From assembly GCF_022458985.1 (NCBI RefSeq), contig NC_061777.1, forward strand, positions 18,565,668 to 18,629,667: a DNA stretch of 64,000 bases. The letters are read 5' to 3'. The position numbers were made by a program, and so were the translations under genes. Numbering within the stretch: position 1 is the first letter of the stretch; each line of letters starts with the position of its first letter. This document shows, in pieces, positions 40,621 to 54,500 of the stretch. A model generated the notes under the pieces. It ran no database searches. It was not told the DNA's origin and worked only from the letters and a program-made list of their open reading frames with translations. Source of the DNA: Mugil cephalus (lineage: Eukaryota > Chordata > Actinopteri > Mugiliformes > Mugilidae).

Positions 40621-41519
40621 AGATGGAAAGTACACTGTGTATGACTTAAGCATGATGACACTAACGTTAGCTAATGTCAATCGTTAGAGTTGTTAGTTAT
40701 AATGCTAAAATTTAAAAGTAGTGAATATTAATGTTGAACTGAAATGACAGTAGGTAACTACAGAGCGCAGTTACTTTAACATTCACATTAACTGTGAAGC
40801 GTTTTTTTTTGTTTGTTTTTTTTTAATGAAAGCGTTAACGATCGCTAAGCTTCGTGCTGTATTTATGTCACGATTCATTCATTTAAGATTATGGAATGAT
40901 TATGAATTGATGACAGATGTCAGACATTACCGGGCGATTCAGTGATGTAAGAGTAAATGTCCTGGTATGATACGTCCGGTCACCGAGTGGGTCGTTCACC
41001 CCATTTCTCGGGTAGGTTACATCGACATACGGACACAATAGTTTTTCTATACAACGTCGCCGATCGTCGGTCGGCAACGACATTATATATGTGTCTATCA
41101 ATACCACTTTCTTACCGCCAGTGATTTGCTTTCACCTAAATGGAAATGTGGCTTATTGCTACTAATTTGCTACTCTCTTCTATGGCCGACACATTGTTTT
41201 GACAAACGTGAGTCTGAACTAAAGCCATCGAGTATATAGAGTCAATGATCTGAACTAATACAGAAAAAAAGCAGAGCAATCGGTTAATGAGACAAATCAG
41301 CGACGGTCAACAATCAGTTAAGACATGAGAGAATGTATTTTATTTCTCTATTTACAGACTTTAATCGTGGATCGATTATCAACATTGAAGCAAAGCAAGG
41401 TGTGAAGGTTTGATATGATTTCAACCTTTATTGTGCCGTTTTCCCTCTTAGGCGGCAAATTTAATTTACATTTAGTAATAACTTTTGTTAAGAATACAAA
41501 CTAGGCATTGCAAGAGGCA

Positions 41520-41681
41520 TTGCAAAGGATCCCATTCACCTGGGCAACACACTGTTTGTACCTCTGCCATCAGAAAAAAGGTACAGAAACATCAAAACAA
41601 GGACAAACAATAAGGGACAGCTTCTTCCCCAGAGCTGTTATGTTCACATAATGACAATAAAGAATCTTGAATCTTGAATCT
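41520..41681 (+). mobile_element. Non-LTR retroposon 3' tail, unit 1
   Basis: The segment has 'acctctgccatcagaaaaaa', 'gacagcttcttccccagagc' and an end 'atgacaataaagaatcttga' with repeated atcttga. This is the classic 3' end of a fish LINE family, severely 5'-truncated. Equivalent copies are at 47160-47322 and 52760-52921. The corresponding part is missing from unit 4. The insertion therefore predates the spread of units 1-3. Confidence 0.7.
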
Positions 41682-43278
41682 GACTGACGTGTGATACTGA
41701 CACAAGTAAAATGGAGGTTACCTCTCAATAAGGGTTTGAGGAGAACGTTTCTTGATTATTACGTCAGCATCTACTGCATGTGAACTTTAATGTCATGGCA
41801 AAAAGTAATCATGTGTGCAGATGGAATCCATTTGGATTGTGTAATACAGACTTATTATCATCAAGCCTACATTTTAACCTATCAAAGCTGCAATAGTTTT
41901 TAGTTTTACAGATGCATTTCAATGTTGAAATGATACAGTTCATTTGCTCCTAATCTTTACCTGGTGACTATTCATCATGAGGATCATTAACCATCCAATG
42001 CAAAATGATGACTATGGAGGGGGATGCGGTTCACTCTGTGAACACAGATAATAGTTGTGATAATAGTTTTTCATATCAAGTGTTACACATATCAAGAATA
42101 TTTACTGAGAAACAATATAAAGACACTCAAACATATCTCTTTCCAATTTAAAGCCAGTTAGATTAGATTTTATGGTGATCTGCTTATTTCTCCAGAGTTG
42201 TGTGATAGGTATTCTTCTGGATGTACAGTATATGTGGTGTGGGGTGGGGGATAGTCAATAATAGTAGTAATAGTAGTCAAATATAAAGTACCTGACACAT
42301 ACATTTGGGATTTTTTTTTAACTGTCATCATTTAAGTTAACTGTTTTCATTTAACTTTAAATTGCTGGTGTCCAATTGACACCAAGGAAAAAAAGTGTTT
42401 GAAAAATTGAATGTAATAAGAGGGTTAAAATATATCTGTAAGTCAGTGCTGCCATGGAGACATTAGACCCGTGATGATCAGGAGTAACTGCTGTCACAGA
42501 TTATGGGCTCAAACAGTCAGTCTGGAAAATTCTGTCCAGACCCAGACCTGAACGTTGTTAAGGATTTATGCCTTGATCCAGGAATGTCGATATTCCCGAT
42601 CTATACGTGTGTTTTTTAAAATCTATTTTCACATCGACATATCAATACTGAGTCCGCTGCCACGAGAAATATTAATACTTTTATGACACTGAATCTGTAA
42701 TCAATTCTAAAAAAGTAAAAAGCGAGAGAGAGAGGGAGCACAGGGAAATGAGACAGACGTCTATGTTAGAAGCCTTAATTATGCTTTATAATTATTTTAA
42801 TTTAATTTAATTTAATTTAATTTTATTTATTTTTTTATTTTTTGGGGGAATGCAACATATTTTATAATTAAGACAATACATAATTGAAAGTTCTATGTAA
42901 AATAGCCTAGATAGAAAGAAAGTTAATAAGATAGTTAGTAAGAAAGGTATTTAAAGCTTTGAGGAAAAGACAGGAGGAAGAGATAGAAGTAGTAGAGCAT
43001 TAATACATTAAAGGGAAAGAAAGCAGGAAATCTCAGGGAAGTAGTAAGGATATAGTGAAAGAGGACATAAAGGTAGTGGAGATAGGGGATAGAGGATAGG
43101 GAAAAATAGAGGATAGGGAAAGATAAAGGACAGGGAAAGATAAAGGAAAGGGCAAGACAGAGGATAGGGCAAGACAGAGGATAGGGCAAGATAAAGGATA
43201 AGGCAAAACAGAGGACAGGGCAAGACAGAGGATAGGGCGAGGTGAAGGATCACCTGTGGTGACCCGTAAAGGCAGGTT

Positions 43279-45650
43279 TCAGTTGGGGACACACATCGAG
43301 GTTTTGCAGGCTTTCCAGACTTGTGAGAAAAATCTACAAATTCTAGATCTCCTTGGAGGCGGACTGGTTGTGAAATGCAGATGGATTTTCAGGTACTTCA
43401 AAACTGCGTCATCAAAAGATGTATCCTGTGATATCACAGCTAACAGCAGCGACTCCGAAGACCCAAATTCTCTCCTCAGGTCTTTCACCATGGCCTTGGT
43501 GAGTTTTTTCATGTTGACGTGTTCAATTCTCACAGTTGTATCAGTGGAGCTGATCTCACTCAGGACTTTGCCTGTTAGCCGATCAATTATTCTGTTGATC
43601 ATGTCTTTCTTTATTACCTTGTTGTTTTCCTTGTAGGATTTCATTATAATTCTCATGATCAGACACGTCACCAAGTCATCAGTCATGCTCTCAGTTACAG
43701 GTGAAGAACTAACTGACTCTGCTGTAGGTTCATCTCTTGACTCTTCAGACATTCGTCCCGGTCTGAAACAAATTGCATCGCCCATAAAAACTGGTGAAGG
43801 CGAAACATTTTTTTCAGGAGACGGGATCCTTCCATTCCCATTTCCTGAGCTCAGATCTCGCGAGTCAGTGTGAATCCTTACAGTGTTGGATATTAAATCA
43901 GTATGTTCTGAATCACCTACACCTGAATTGAGTCCTAAATCATGACACGTTTGTACCTGCTCATTGTCAGACATAGAGGAACCTGCCGGGGACAGCACTG
44001 TTGTCATAAGAGTTTCGATTGCTGTCATTGCACCAGACACTTCCTCAATGTGGGCAGTTGGTTGCATCTGATCCCTCTCCTTCCAGAGAAGCACCTGTTG
44101 CATGAACCTTTCAACCGAGTCCTCAGTCATGGCATACATGACTTCAGGAGAAAAGTGCAACTCATCGTCATCACTGTTTCTCCTGAACCTGGAGAGGACA
44201 CAGTCAAAAACTTTCTTTCCCTCTGGAACACGGGGGATTTGACAGGTGAGACCAACCATCATATGTCTGTAGATTTTATCCGTCAGGTCCTTGGAAAACT
44301 CCCTAATTTCCCTGCTGTACGTGTTTTCCTGTGAGCTGCTGACTTCTTTCACAGGTTTGGGTGACTGGTTTAATTTCTCCAGCATACCATCAATGTCAGG
44401 TTTAATAGCCTCAAAATCAAGAAACGATACGTTTTTCACCATACTCCTCTGTGACAATGTGGAAGGAGAAGGTATAGATTTTGAAGAAGCTGGAACACTA
44501 CCTGGTAAAAGACATTCGCTTCGGTCTACGTGTTCACAAGCTTCAAGACTAACAATGAAATCAGGGTCTTTTTCTGACAGCCGGCCGTCAGCTCTGCCAT
44601 CACTTTCTTAAACTGGCTTCTGACAAACTTAGAAAACTGCTGTTGTTTTGTGTGCTGGTTGACATCAGCACCGTTTCCTAGCAGAGAAGCCAGTGAGCTG
44701 AAGAAGTTTTTCAGTTTATCGACCAGGAGCACCCTATTGAAATGAGGTGTGGGTGATGTGCTCTCACCAGAATCGCAATAATGCAGGTCATCACATATGG
44801 CACTCACTATTTGTGACGCTGCTGCTTGAGCCTCCAGAGAGGTGGTAAGTGGGGGCAGATCATCCTCCGTCTCTTCAGCCAAATCTGGTGACTCACTGCA
44901 GATTCTGATGAGAATTTCACTCACAGCTTTTTTCAATGATGGGACAGCGACTACAGATTGTACTTCTGAAGAGTCGCATCGCTCTGGTCCCGACAGTATC
45001 TGTTGCTTGGGTGAAGCAGCTGACTTTGATGATGACTTTGAGGTTTCTGGCCGCTGACATACTCCACAACACTGTTGTTTGAGTCTGGCTACAACTGTTT
45101 TCAGGCATGTGGCAGCGTGAGATACCATTTGATTTAGACGACCAATACTTGACATGGAGCCACTGACATAAACTGCAGGCTCTGGGGATTCAGCAGAGCT
45201 GTTGATAGCCAGAGAAAGAGCGGACTTTACCTTCTGGGACACCTCGCTCTCAACCAGAACTGTCAGCTCTTTAGCATCCTCACTTCTAAACTGTGGGACG
45301 TTAAGGGCAACGGCAAAGCTGGCGGAGAAGGTGTCTCCCATGGTGGTTGCACTAAAGTTCTCCACATCTTCTGGCGCATTGGTCGGAGAATCACTCGTAG
45401 CAATGTGCTCCTGCCGAATTGCTGGAAGAATGGTTTTCAGCACTTGGGCAGAAATACTTTGTACTATTTCCGTGAGCATGTCAGCAAGTGCAGCATGTGT
45501 TTGTGAGTCACAAATATCTGCAGCTAGCAAGCTCCACTGTGCTGGAGAGATTGATTCAAAATGCGTAATTACTATGGGCAAAACATCCTCTGCCGTAATA
45601 ATTACAGGACTCGCCATCTGCACTTTGCATATCTCCACTGAAGACATTTC
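43279..45650 (-). pseudogene. Array copy 2 of the 789-aa frame, one frame break
   Basis: Copy 2 matches copy 1 from MSSVE to the SMCVPN end but is split into two open pieces. The N-terminal piece covers residues 1 to about 359, ending in foreign CQKKTLISLLVLKLVNT; the C-terminal piece opens again at 44457 (MSQRSMVKN). The break is a one-base difference in a T-rich run near 44570. Everything else is almost unchanged, including VPEGKK where copy 1 has VPMGKK. The break is either very recent, a sequencing or assembly error in a homopolymer, or the two pieces are made separately. Upstream of the start an in-frame MTKKKNTE extension exists that copy 1 lacks. Confidence 0.75.
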
Positions 45651-45734
45651 TGTGTTTTTTTTTTTCGTCACCCTGGGGAAAAAACGCTAAAGTGTAAAAC
45701 TTGGGAAGCAATTAATAGTAAATAGATGTTCACG

Positions 45735-45930
45735 TGGCCTGGATAGTAGATACGTCCTTACTGGTCTGGATACTAGATATTTCCTTACGTGGTCTGGATG
45801 CTAGATATTTCCTCACGTGGTCTGGATGCTAGATACTTCCTTACGTGGTCTGGATGCTAGATATTTCCTTACGTGGTCTGGATGCTAGATATTTCCTTAC
45901 GTGATCTGGATGCTAGATACTTCCTTCAAG
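45735..45930. repeat. 28-bp minisatellite, unit 2 (7 units)
   Basis: Same order of variant units as in unit 1; a CRE palindrome follows at 45993-46000. Confidence 0.92.
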
Positions 45931-48890
45931 CTGTCTGGAAATCAGGAACTAAAACTTAACCAGATCCGTTTGAATATAAAGAAAATACACAATGACGTCA
46001 TGTGAAAAGATCAAAGCCCCGAGTGGCTTTGATGTCACGCAATGCGCACTCTGCTGGAGCCACAAACATGGAAGTCGGAGGAAGAGTAACTTTACGTCAC
46101 TGGTAAGGCCACGCCCCCTTGTGGGGGGGAAACAAAGGAGAGGTTGCCATAGATACAAACACTTTGAGAAGTTGCTGCGTTGTGAATAAAATTCTGACAT
46201 TTTCTCTGCTCCCCTCAAGATGGAGGGACAAACCGAATGAATGTATGGTTCAGACTATAAAACGGGTGGACTGACTTATGACTTAAGCATGATGACGCTA
46301 GCGTTAGCTAATGTCAATCGTTAGAGTTGTTAGTTATAATGTTAAAATTTAAAAGTAGTGAATATTAATGTTGAACTGAAATGACAGTAGGTAACTACAG
46401 AGCGCAGTTACTTTAACATTCACATTAACTGTGAAGCGTTTTTTTTTTATTTTTTTATTTTTTTTTAATGAAAGCGTTAACGATCGCTAAGCTTCGTGCT
46501 GTATTTATGTCACGATTCATTCATTTAAGATTATGGAATGATTATGAATTGATGACAGATGTCAGACATTACCGGGCGATTCAGTGATGTAAGAGTAAAT
46601 GTCCTGGTATGATACGTCCGGTCACCGAGTGGGTCGTTCACCCATTTCTCGGGTAGGTTACATCGACATACGGACACAATAGTTTTTCTATACAACGTCG
46701 CCGATCGTCGGTCGGCAACGACATTATATATGTGTCTATCAATACCACTTTCTTACCGCCAGTGATTTGCTTTCACCTAAATGGAGATGTGGCTTATTGC
46801 TACTAATTTGCTACTCTCTTCTATGGCCGACACATTGTTTTGACAAACGTTTTGACTGAACTAAAGCCATCGAGTATATAGAGTCAATGATCTGAACTAA
46901 TACAGAAAAAAAGCAGAGCAATCGGTTAATGAGACAAATCAGCGACGGTCAACAATCAGTTAAGACATGAGAGAATGTATTTTATTTCTCTATTTACAGA
47001 CTTTAATCGTGGATCGATTATCAACATTGAAGCAAAGCAAGGTGTGAAGGTTTGATATGATTTCAACCTTTATTGTGCCGTTTTCCCTCTTAGGCGGCAA
47101 ATTTAATTTACATTTAGTAATAACTTTTGTTAAGAATACAAACTAGGCATTGCAAGAGGCATTGCAAAGGATCCCATTCACCTGGGCAACACACTGTTTG
47201 TACCTCTGCCATCAGAAAAAAGGTACAGAAACATCAAAACAAGGACAAACAATAAGGGACAGCTTCTTCCCCAGAGCTGTTATGTTCACATAATGACAAT
47301 AAAGAATCTTGAATCTTGAATCTGACTGACGTGTGATACTGACACAAGTAAAATGGAGGTTACCTCTCAATAAGGGTTTGAGGAGAATGTTTCTTGATTA
47401 TTACGTCAGCATCTACTGCATGTGAACTTTAATGTCATGGCAAAAAGTAATCATGTGTGCAGATGGAATCCATTTGGATTGTGTAATACAGACTTATTAT
47501 CATCAAGCCTACATTTTAACCTATCAAAGCTGCAATAGTTTTTAGTTTTACAGATGCATTTCAATGTTGAAATGATACAGTTCATTTGCTCCTAATCTTT
47601 ACCTGGTGACTATTCATCATGAGGATCATTAACCATCCAATGCAAAATGATGACTATGGAGGGGGATGCGGTTCACTCTGTGAACACAGATAATAGTTGT
47701 GATAATAGTTTTTCATATCAAGTGTTACACATATCAAGAATATTTACTGAGAAACAATATAAAGACACTCAAACATATCTCTTTCCAATTTAAAGCCAGT
47801 TAGATTAGATTTTATGGTGATCTGCTTATTTCTCCAGAGTTGTGTGATAGGTATTCTTCTGGATGTACAGTATATGTGGTGTGGGGTGGGGGATAGTCAA
47901 TAATAGTAGTAATAGTAGTCAAATATAAAGTACCTGACACATACATTTGGGATTTTTTTTTAACTGTCATCATTTAAGTTAACTGTTTTCATTTAACTTT
48001 AAATTGCTGGTGTCCAATTGACACCAAGGAAAAAAAGTGTTTGAAAAATTGAATGTAATAAGAGGGTTAAAATATATCTGTAAGTCAGTGCTGCCATGGA
48101 GACATTAGACCCGTGATGATCAGGAGTAACTGCTGTCACAGATTATGGGCTCAAACAGTCAGTCTGGAAAATTCTGTCCAGACCCAGACCTGAACGTTGT
48201 TAAGGATTTATGCCTTGATCCAGGAATGTCGATACTCCCGATCTATACGTGTGTTTTTTAAAATCTATTTTCACATCGACATATCAATACTGAGTCCGCT
48301 GCCACGAGAAATATTAATACTTTTATGACACTGAATCTGTAATCAATTCTAAAAAAGTAAAAAGCGAGAGAGAGAGGGAGCACAGGGAAATGAGACAGAC
48401 GTCTATGTTAGAAGCCTTAATTATGCTTTATTATAATTATTTTTTATTTAATTTAATTTAATTTAATTTTATTTATTTTTTTATTTTTTTGGGGAATGCA
48501 ACATATTTTATAATTAAGACAATACATAATTGAAAGTTCTATGTAAAATAGCCTAGATAGAAAGAAAGTTAATAAGATAGTTAGTAAGAAAGGTATTTAA
48601 AGCTTTGAGGAAAAGACAGGAGGAAGAGATAGAAGTAGTAGAGCATTAATACATTAAAGGGAAAGAAAGCAGGAAATCTCAGGGAAGTAGTAAGGATATA
48701 GTGAAAGAGGACATAAAGGTAGTGGAGATAGGGGATAGAGGATAGGGAAAAATAGAGGATAGGGAAAGATAAAGGATAGGGAAAGACAGAGGATAGGGCA
48801 AGATAAAGGATAAGGCAAAACAGAGGACAGGGCAAGACAGAGGATAGGGCGAGGTGAAGGATCACCTGTGGTGACCCGTAAAAGCAGGTT

Positions 48891-51260
48891 TCAGTTGGGG
48901 ACACACATCGAGGTTTTGCAGGCTTTCCAGACTTGTGAGAAAAATCTACAAATTCTAGATCTCCTTGGAGGCGGACTGGTTGTGAAATGCAGATGGATTT
49001 TCAGGTACTTCAAAACTGCGTCATCAAAAGATGTATCCTGTGATATCACAGCTAACAGCAGCGACTCCGAAGACCCAAATTCTCTCCTCAGGTCTTTCAC
49101 CATGGCCTTGGTGAGTTTTTTCATGTTGACGTGTTCAATTCTCACAGTTGTATCAGTGGAGCTGATCTCACTCAGGACTTTGCCTGTTAGCCGATCAATT
49201 ATTCTGTTGATCATGTCTTTCTTTATTACCTTGTTGTTTTCCTTGTAGGATTTCATTATAATTCTCATGATCAGACACGTCACCAAGTCATCAGTCATGC
49301 TCTCAGTTACAGGTGAAGAACTAACTGACTCTGCTGTAGGTTCATCTCTTGACTCTTCAGACATTCGTCCCGGTCTGAAACAAATTGCATCGCCCATAAA
49401 AACTGGTGAAGGCGAAACATTTTTTTCAGGAGACGGGATCCTTCCATTCCCATTTCCTGAGCTCAGATCTCGCGAGTCAGTGTGAATCCTTACAGTGTTG
49501 GATATTAAATCAGTATGTTCTGAATCACCTACACCTGAATTGAGTCCTAAATCATGACACGTTTGTACCTGCTCATTGTCAGACATAGAGGAACCTGCCG
49601 GGGACAGCACTGTTGTCATAAGATTTTCGATTGCTGTCATTGCACCAGACACTTCCTCAATGTGGGCAGTTGGTTGCATCTGATCCCTCTCCTTCCAGAG
49701 AAGCACCTGTTGCATGAACCTTTCAACCGAGTCCTCAGTCATGGCATACATGACTTCAGGAGAAAAGTGCAACTCATCGTCATCACTGTTTCTCCTGAAC
49801 CTGGAGAGGACACAGTCAAAAACTTTCTTTCCCTCTGGAACACGGGGGATTTGACAGGTGAGACCAACCATCATATGTCTGTAGATTTTATCCGTCAGCT
49901 CCTTGGAAAACTCCCTAATTTCCCTGCTGTACGTGTTTTCCTGTGAGCTGCTGACTTCTTTCACAGGTTTGGGTGACTGGTTTAATTTCTCCAGCATACC
50001 ATCAATGTCAGGTTTAATAGCCTCAAAATCAAGAAACGATACGTTTTTCACCATACTCCTCTGTGACAATGTGGAAGGAGAAGGTATAGATTTTGAAGAA
50101 GCTGGAACACTACCTGGTAAAAGACATTCGCTTCGGTCTACGTGTTCACAAGCTTCAAGACTAACAATGAAATCAGGTCTCTTTTCTGACAGCCGGCCGT
50201 CAGCTCTGCCATCACTTTCTTAAACTGGCTTCTGACAAACTTAGAAAACTGCTGCTGTTTTGTGTGCTGGTTGACATCAGCACCGTTTCCTAGCAGAGAA
50301 GCCAGTGAGCTGAAGAAGTTTTTCAGTTTATTGACCAGGAGCACCCTATTGAAATGAGGTGTGGGTGATGTGCACTCACCAGAATCGCAATAATGCAGGT
50401 CATCACATATGGCACTCACTATTTGTGACGCTGCTGCTTGAGCCTCCAGAGAGGTGGTAAGTGGGGGCAGATCATCCTCCGTCTCTTCAGCCAAATCTGG
50501 TGACTCACTGCAGATTCTGATGAGAATTTCACTCACAGCTTTTTTCAATGATGGGACAGCGACTACAGATTGTACTTCTGAAGAGTCGCATCGCTCTGGT
50601 CCCGACAGTATCTGTTGCTTGGGTGAAGCAGCTGACTTTGATGATGACTTTTGAGGTTTCTGGCCGCTGACATACTCCACAACACTGTTGTTTGAGTCTG
50701 GCTACAACTGTTTTCAGGCATGTGGCAGCGTGAGATACCATTTGATTTAGACGACCAATACTTGACATGGAGCCACTGACATAAACTGCAGGCTCTGGGG
50801 ATTCAGCAGAGCTGTTGATAGCCAGAGAAAGAGCGGACTTTACCTTCTGGGAGACCTCGCTCTCAACCAGAACTGTCAGCTCTTTAGCATCCTCACTTCT
50901 AAACTGTGGGACGTTAAGGGCAACGGCAAAGCTGGCGGAGAAGGTGTCTCCCATGGTGGTTGCACTAAAGTTCTCCACATCTTCTGGCGCATTGGTCGGA
51001 GAATCACTCGTAGCAATGTGCTCCTGCCGAATTGCTGGAAGAATGGTTTTGAGCACTTGGGCAGAAATACTTTGTACTATTTCCGTGAGCATGTCAGCAA
51101 GTGCAGCATGTGTTTGTGAGTCACAAATATCTGCAGCTAGCAAGCTCCACTGTGCTGGAGAGATTGATTCAAAATGCGTAATTACTATGGGCAAAACATC
51201 CTCTGCCGTAATAATTACAGGACTCGCCATCTGCACTTTGCATATCTCCACTGAAGACAT
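48891..51260 (-). pseudogene. Array copy 3 of the 789-aa frame, two frame breaks
   Basis: Copy 3 aligns with copy 1 over the full length but its frame changes twice, near 50650 (about residue 205) and near 50175 (about residue 359, the same place as in copy 2). The open pieces are 51260-50655, 50660-50180 and 50069-48891. Amino-acid changes elsewhere are few. The repeat of a break at one position in two copies points to a slippery T-rich run. Confidence 0.75.
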
Positions 51261-51347
51261 TTCTGTGTTTTTTTTTTTCTTCACCCTGGGGAAAAAACGC
51301 TAAAGTGTAAAACTTGGGAAGCAATTAATAGTAAATAGATGTTCACG

Positions 51348-51510
51348 TGGCCTGGATAGTAGATACGTCCTTACTGGTCTGGATACTAGATATTTCCTTA
51401 TATGGTCTGGATGCTAGATACTTCCTTACGTGGTCTGGATGCTAGATATTTCCTTACGTGGTCTGGATGCTAGATATTTCCTTACGTGATCTAGCTGATA
51501 CTTCCTAAGC
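51348..51510. repeat. 28-bp minisatellite, unit 3 (6 units)
   Basis: One internal unit fewer than in units 1 and 2, and the last unit is shortened. Confidence 0.9.
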
Positions 51511-54500
51511 TGTCTGGAAATCAGGAACTAAAACTTAACCAGATCCGTTTGAATATAAAGAAAATACACAATGACGTCATGTGAAAAGATCAAAGCCCCG
51601 AGTGGCTTTGATGTCACAAAGGGATTCACCTATTTACGCATGCGCACTCCGCTGGAGCCACAAACATGGAAGTCGGAGGAAGAGTAACTTTACGTCACTG
51701 GTAAGGCCACGCCCCCTTGTGGGGGGGAAACAAAGGAGAGGTTGCCATAGATACAAACACTTTGAGAAGTTGCTGCGTTGTGAATAAAATTCTGACATTT
51801 TCTCTGCTCCCCTCAAGATGGAGGGACAAACCGAATGAATGTATGGTTCAGACTATAAAACGGGTGGACTGACTTATGACTTAAGCATGATGACGCTATG
51901 GTTAGCTAATGTCAATCGTTAGAGTTGTTAGTTATAATGTTAAAATTTAAAAGTAGTGAATATTAATGTTGAACTGAAATGACAGTAGGTAACTACAGAG
52001 CGCAGTTACTTTAACATTCACATTAACTGTGAAGCGTTTTTTTTTTTATTTTTTTATTTTTTTTTAATGAAAGCGTTAACGATCGCTAAGCTTCGTGCTG
52101 TATTTATGTCACGATTCATTCATTTAAGATTATGGAATGATTATGAATTGATGACAGATGTCAGACATTACCGGGCGATTCAGTGATGTAAGAGTAAATG
52201 TCCTGGTATGATACGTCCGGTCACCGAGTGGGTCGTTCACCCATTTCTCGGTAGGTTACATCGACATACGGACACAATAGTTTTTCTATACAACGTCGCC
52301 GATCGTCGGTCGGCAACGACATTATATATGTGTCTATCAATTCCACTTTCTTACCGCCAGTGATTTGCTTTCACCTAAATGGAGATGTGGCTTATTGCTA
52401 CTAATTTGCTACTCTCTTCTATGGCCGACACATTGTTTTGACAAACGTTTTGACTGAACTAAAGCCATCGAGTATATAGAGTCAATGATCTGAACTAATA
52501 CAGAAAAAAAGCAGAGCAATCGGTTAATGAGACAAATCAGCGATGGTCAACAATCAGTTCAGACATGAGAGAATGTATTTTATTTCTCTATTTACAGACT
52601 TTAATCGTGGATCGATTATCAACATTGAAGCAAAGCAAGGTGTGAAGGTTTGATATGATTTCAAACTTTATTGTGCCGTTTTCCCTCTTAGGCGGCAAAT
52701 TTCTTTTACATTTAGTAATAACTTTTGTTAAGAATACAAACTAGGCATTGCAAGAGGCATTGCAAAGGATCCCATCCACCTGGGCAACACACTGTTTGTA
52801 CCTCTCCCATCAGAAAAAAGGTACAGAAACATCAAAACAAGGACAAACAATAAGGGACAGCTTCTTCCCCAGAGCTGTTATGTTCACATAATGACAATAA
52901 AGAATCTTGAATCTTGAATCTGACTGACGTGTGATACTGACACAAGTAAAATGGAGGTTACCTCTCAATAAGGGTTTGAGGAGAATGTTTCTTGATTATT
53001 ACGTCAGCATCTACTGCATGTGAACTTTAATGTCATGGCAAAAAGTAATCATGTGTGCAGATGGAATCCATTTGGATTGTGTAATACAGACTTATTATCA
53101 TCAAGCCTACATTTTAACCTATCAAAGCTGCAATAGTTTTTAGTTTTACAGATGCATTTCAATGTTGAAATGATACAGTTCATTTGCTCCTAATCTTTAC
53201 CTGGTGACTATTCATCATGAGGATCATTAACCATCCAATGCAAAATGATGACTATGGAGGGGGATGCGGTTCACTCTGTGAACACAGATAATAGTTGTGA
53301 TAATAGTTTTTTCATATCAAGTGTTACACATATCAAGAATATGTACTGAGAAACAATATAAAGACACTCAAACATATCTCTTTCCAATTTAAAGCCAGTT
53401 AGATTAGATTTTATGGTGATCTGCTTATTTCTCCAGAGTTGTGTGATAGGTATTCTTCTGGATGTACAGTATATGTGGTGTGGGGTGGTGGATAGTCAAT
53501 AATAATAGTAATAGTAGTCAAATATAAAGTACCTGACACATACATTTGGGATTTTTTTTTTAACTGTCATCATTTAAGTTAACTGTTTTCATTTAAGTTT
53601 AAATTGCTGGTGTCCAATTGACACCAAGGAAAAAAAGTGTTTGAAAAATTGAATGTAATAAGAGGGTTAAAATATATCTGTAAGTCAGTGCTGCCATGGA
53701 GAGATTAGACCCGTGATGATCAGGAGTAACCGCTGTCACAGATTATGGGCTCAAACAGTCAGTCTGGAAAATTCTGTCCAGACCCAGACCTGAACGTTGT
53801 TAAGGATTTATGCCTTGATCCAGGAATGTCGATACTCCCGATCTATACGTGTGTTTTTTAAAATCTATTTTCACATCGACATATCAATACTGAGTCCGCT
53901 GCCACGAGAAATATTAATACTTTTATGACACTGAATCTGTAATCAATTCTAAAAAACTAAAAAGCGAGAGAGAGAGAGGGAGCACAGGGAAATGAGACAG
54001 ACGTCTATGTTAGAAGCCTTAATTATGCTTTATTATAATTATTTTTTATTTAATTTAATTTAATTTAATTTAATTTATTTTTTTATTTTTTTGGGGAATG
54101 CAACATATTTTATAATTAAGACAATACATAATTGAAAGTTCTATGTAAAATAGCCTAGATAGAAAGAAAGTTAATAAGATAGTTAGTAAGAAAGGTATTT
54201 AAAGCTTTGAGGAAAAGACAGGAGGAAGAGATAGAAGTAGTAGAGCATTAATACATTAAAGGGAAAGAAAGCAGGAAATCTCAGGGAAGTAGTAAGGATA
54301 TAGTGAAAGAGGACATAAAGGTAGTGAGATAGGGATAGGGAAAAATAGAGGATAGGGAAAGATAAAGGACAGGGAAAGATAAAGGAAAGGGAAAGACAGA
54401 GGATAGGGCAAGATAAAGGATAAGGCAAAACAGAGGACAGGGCAAGACAGAGGATAGGGCGAGGTGAAGGATCACCTGTGGTGACCCATAAAGGCAGGTT

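Larger units (their letters stand above)
36825..42423 (-). repeat. Array unit 1 (5.6 kb tandem duplication)
   Basis: First of four head-to-tail units. The left edge falls at gttaaa (36825-36830), where unique sequence 'cattaacttcagct' meets the unit; the next unit starts at the same hexamer at 42424. Order along the plus strand: lead sequence, GA tract (37125-37147), TTTAA tract (about 37213-37241), 17-bp purine minisatellite, minus-strand reading frame (37625-39994), 28-bp minisatellite, CRE, CG-containing promoter-like zone (40330-40620), about 1 kb with a retroposon tail (41520-41681), then an AT-rich end. Unit 1 alone lacks a segment of about 37 bases (present at 43030-43067 in unit 2) beside the 17-bp minisatellite. 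Confidence 0.95.
42424..48065 (-). repeat. Array unit 2 (5.6 kb tandem duplication)
   Basis: Second head-to-tail unit, nearly identical to units 1 and 3 by eye (differences are scattered single bases and repeat-length changes). It has the segment of about 37 bases beside the 17-bp minisatellite that unit 1 lacks, and a shortened segment near 46262-46285. Its NRF1-like site is disturbed by one extra base. Confidence 0.95.
48066..53665 (-). repeat. Array unit 3 (5.6 kb tandem duplication)
   Basis: Third unit. It shares the shortened plus-strand segment near 51870 with unit 2, placing units 2 and 3 closest to each other. It has an insertion 'aaagggattcacctattta' (near 51618) shared in part with unit 4. 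It keeps the CRE (51572-51579) and an intact NRF1-like site (51637-51646). Confidence 0.95.
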
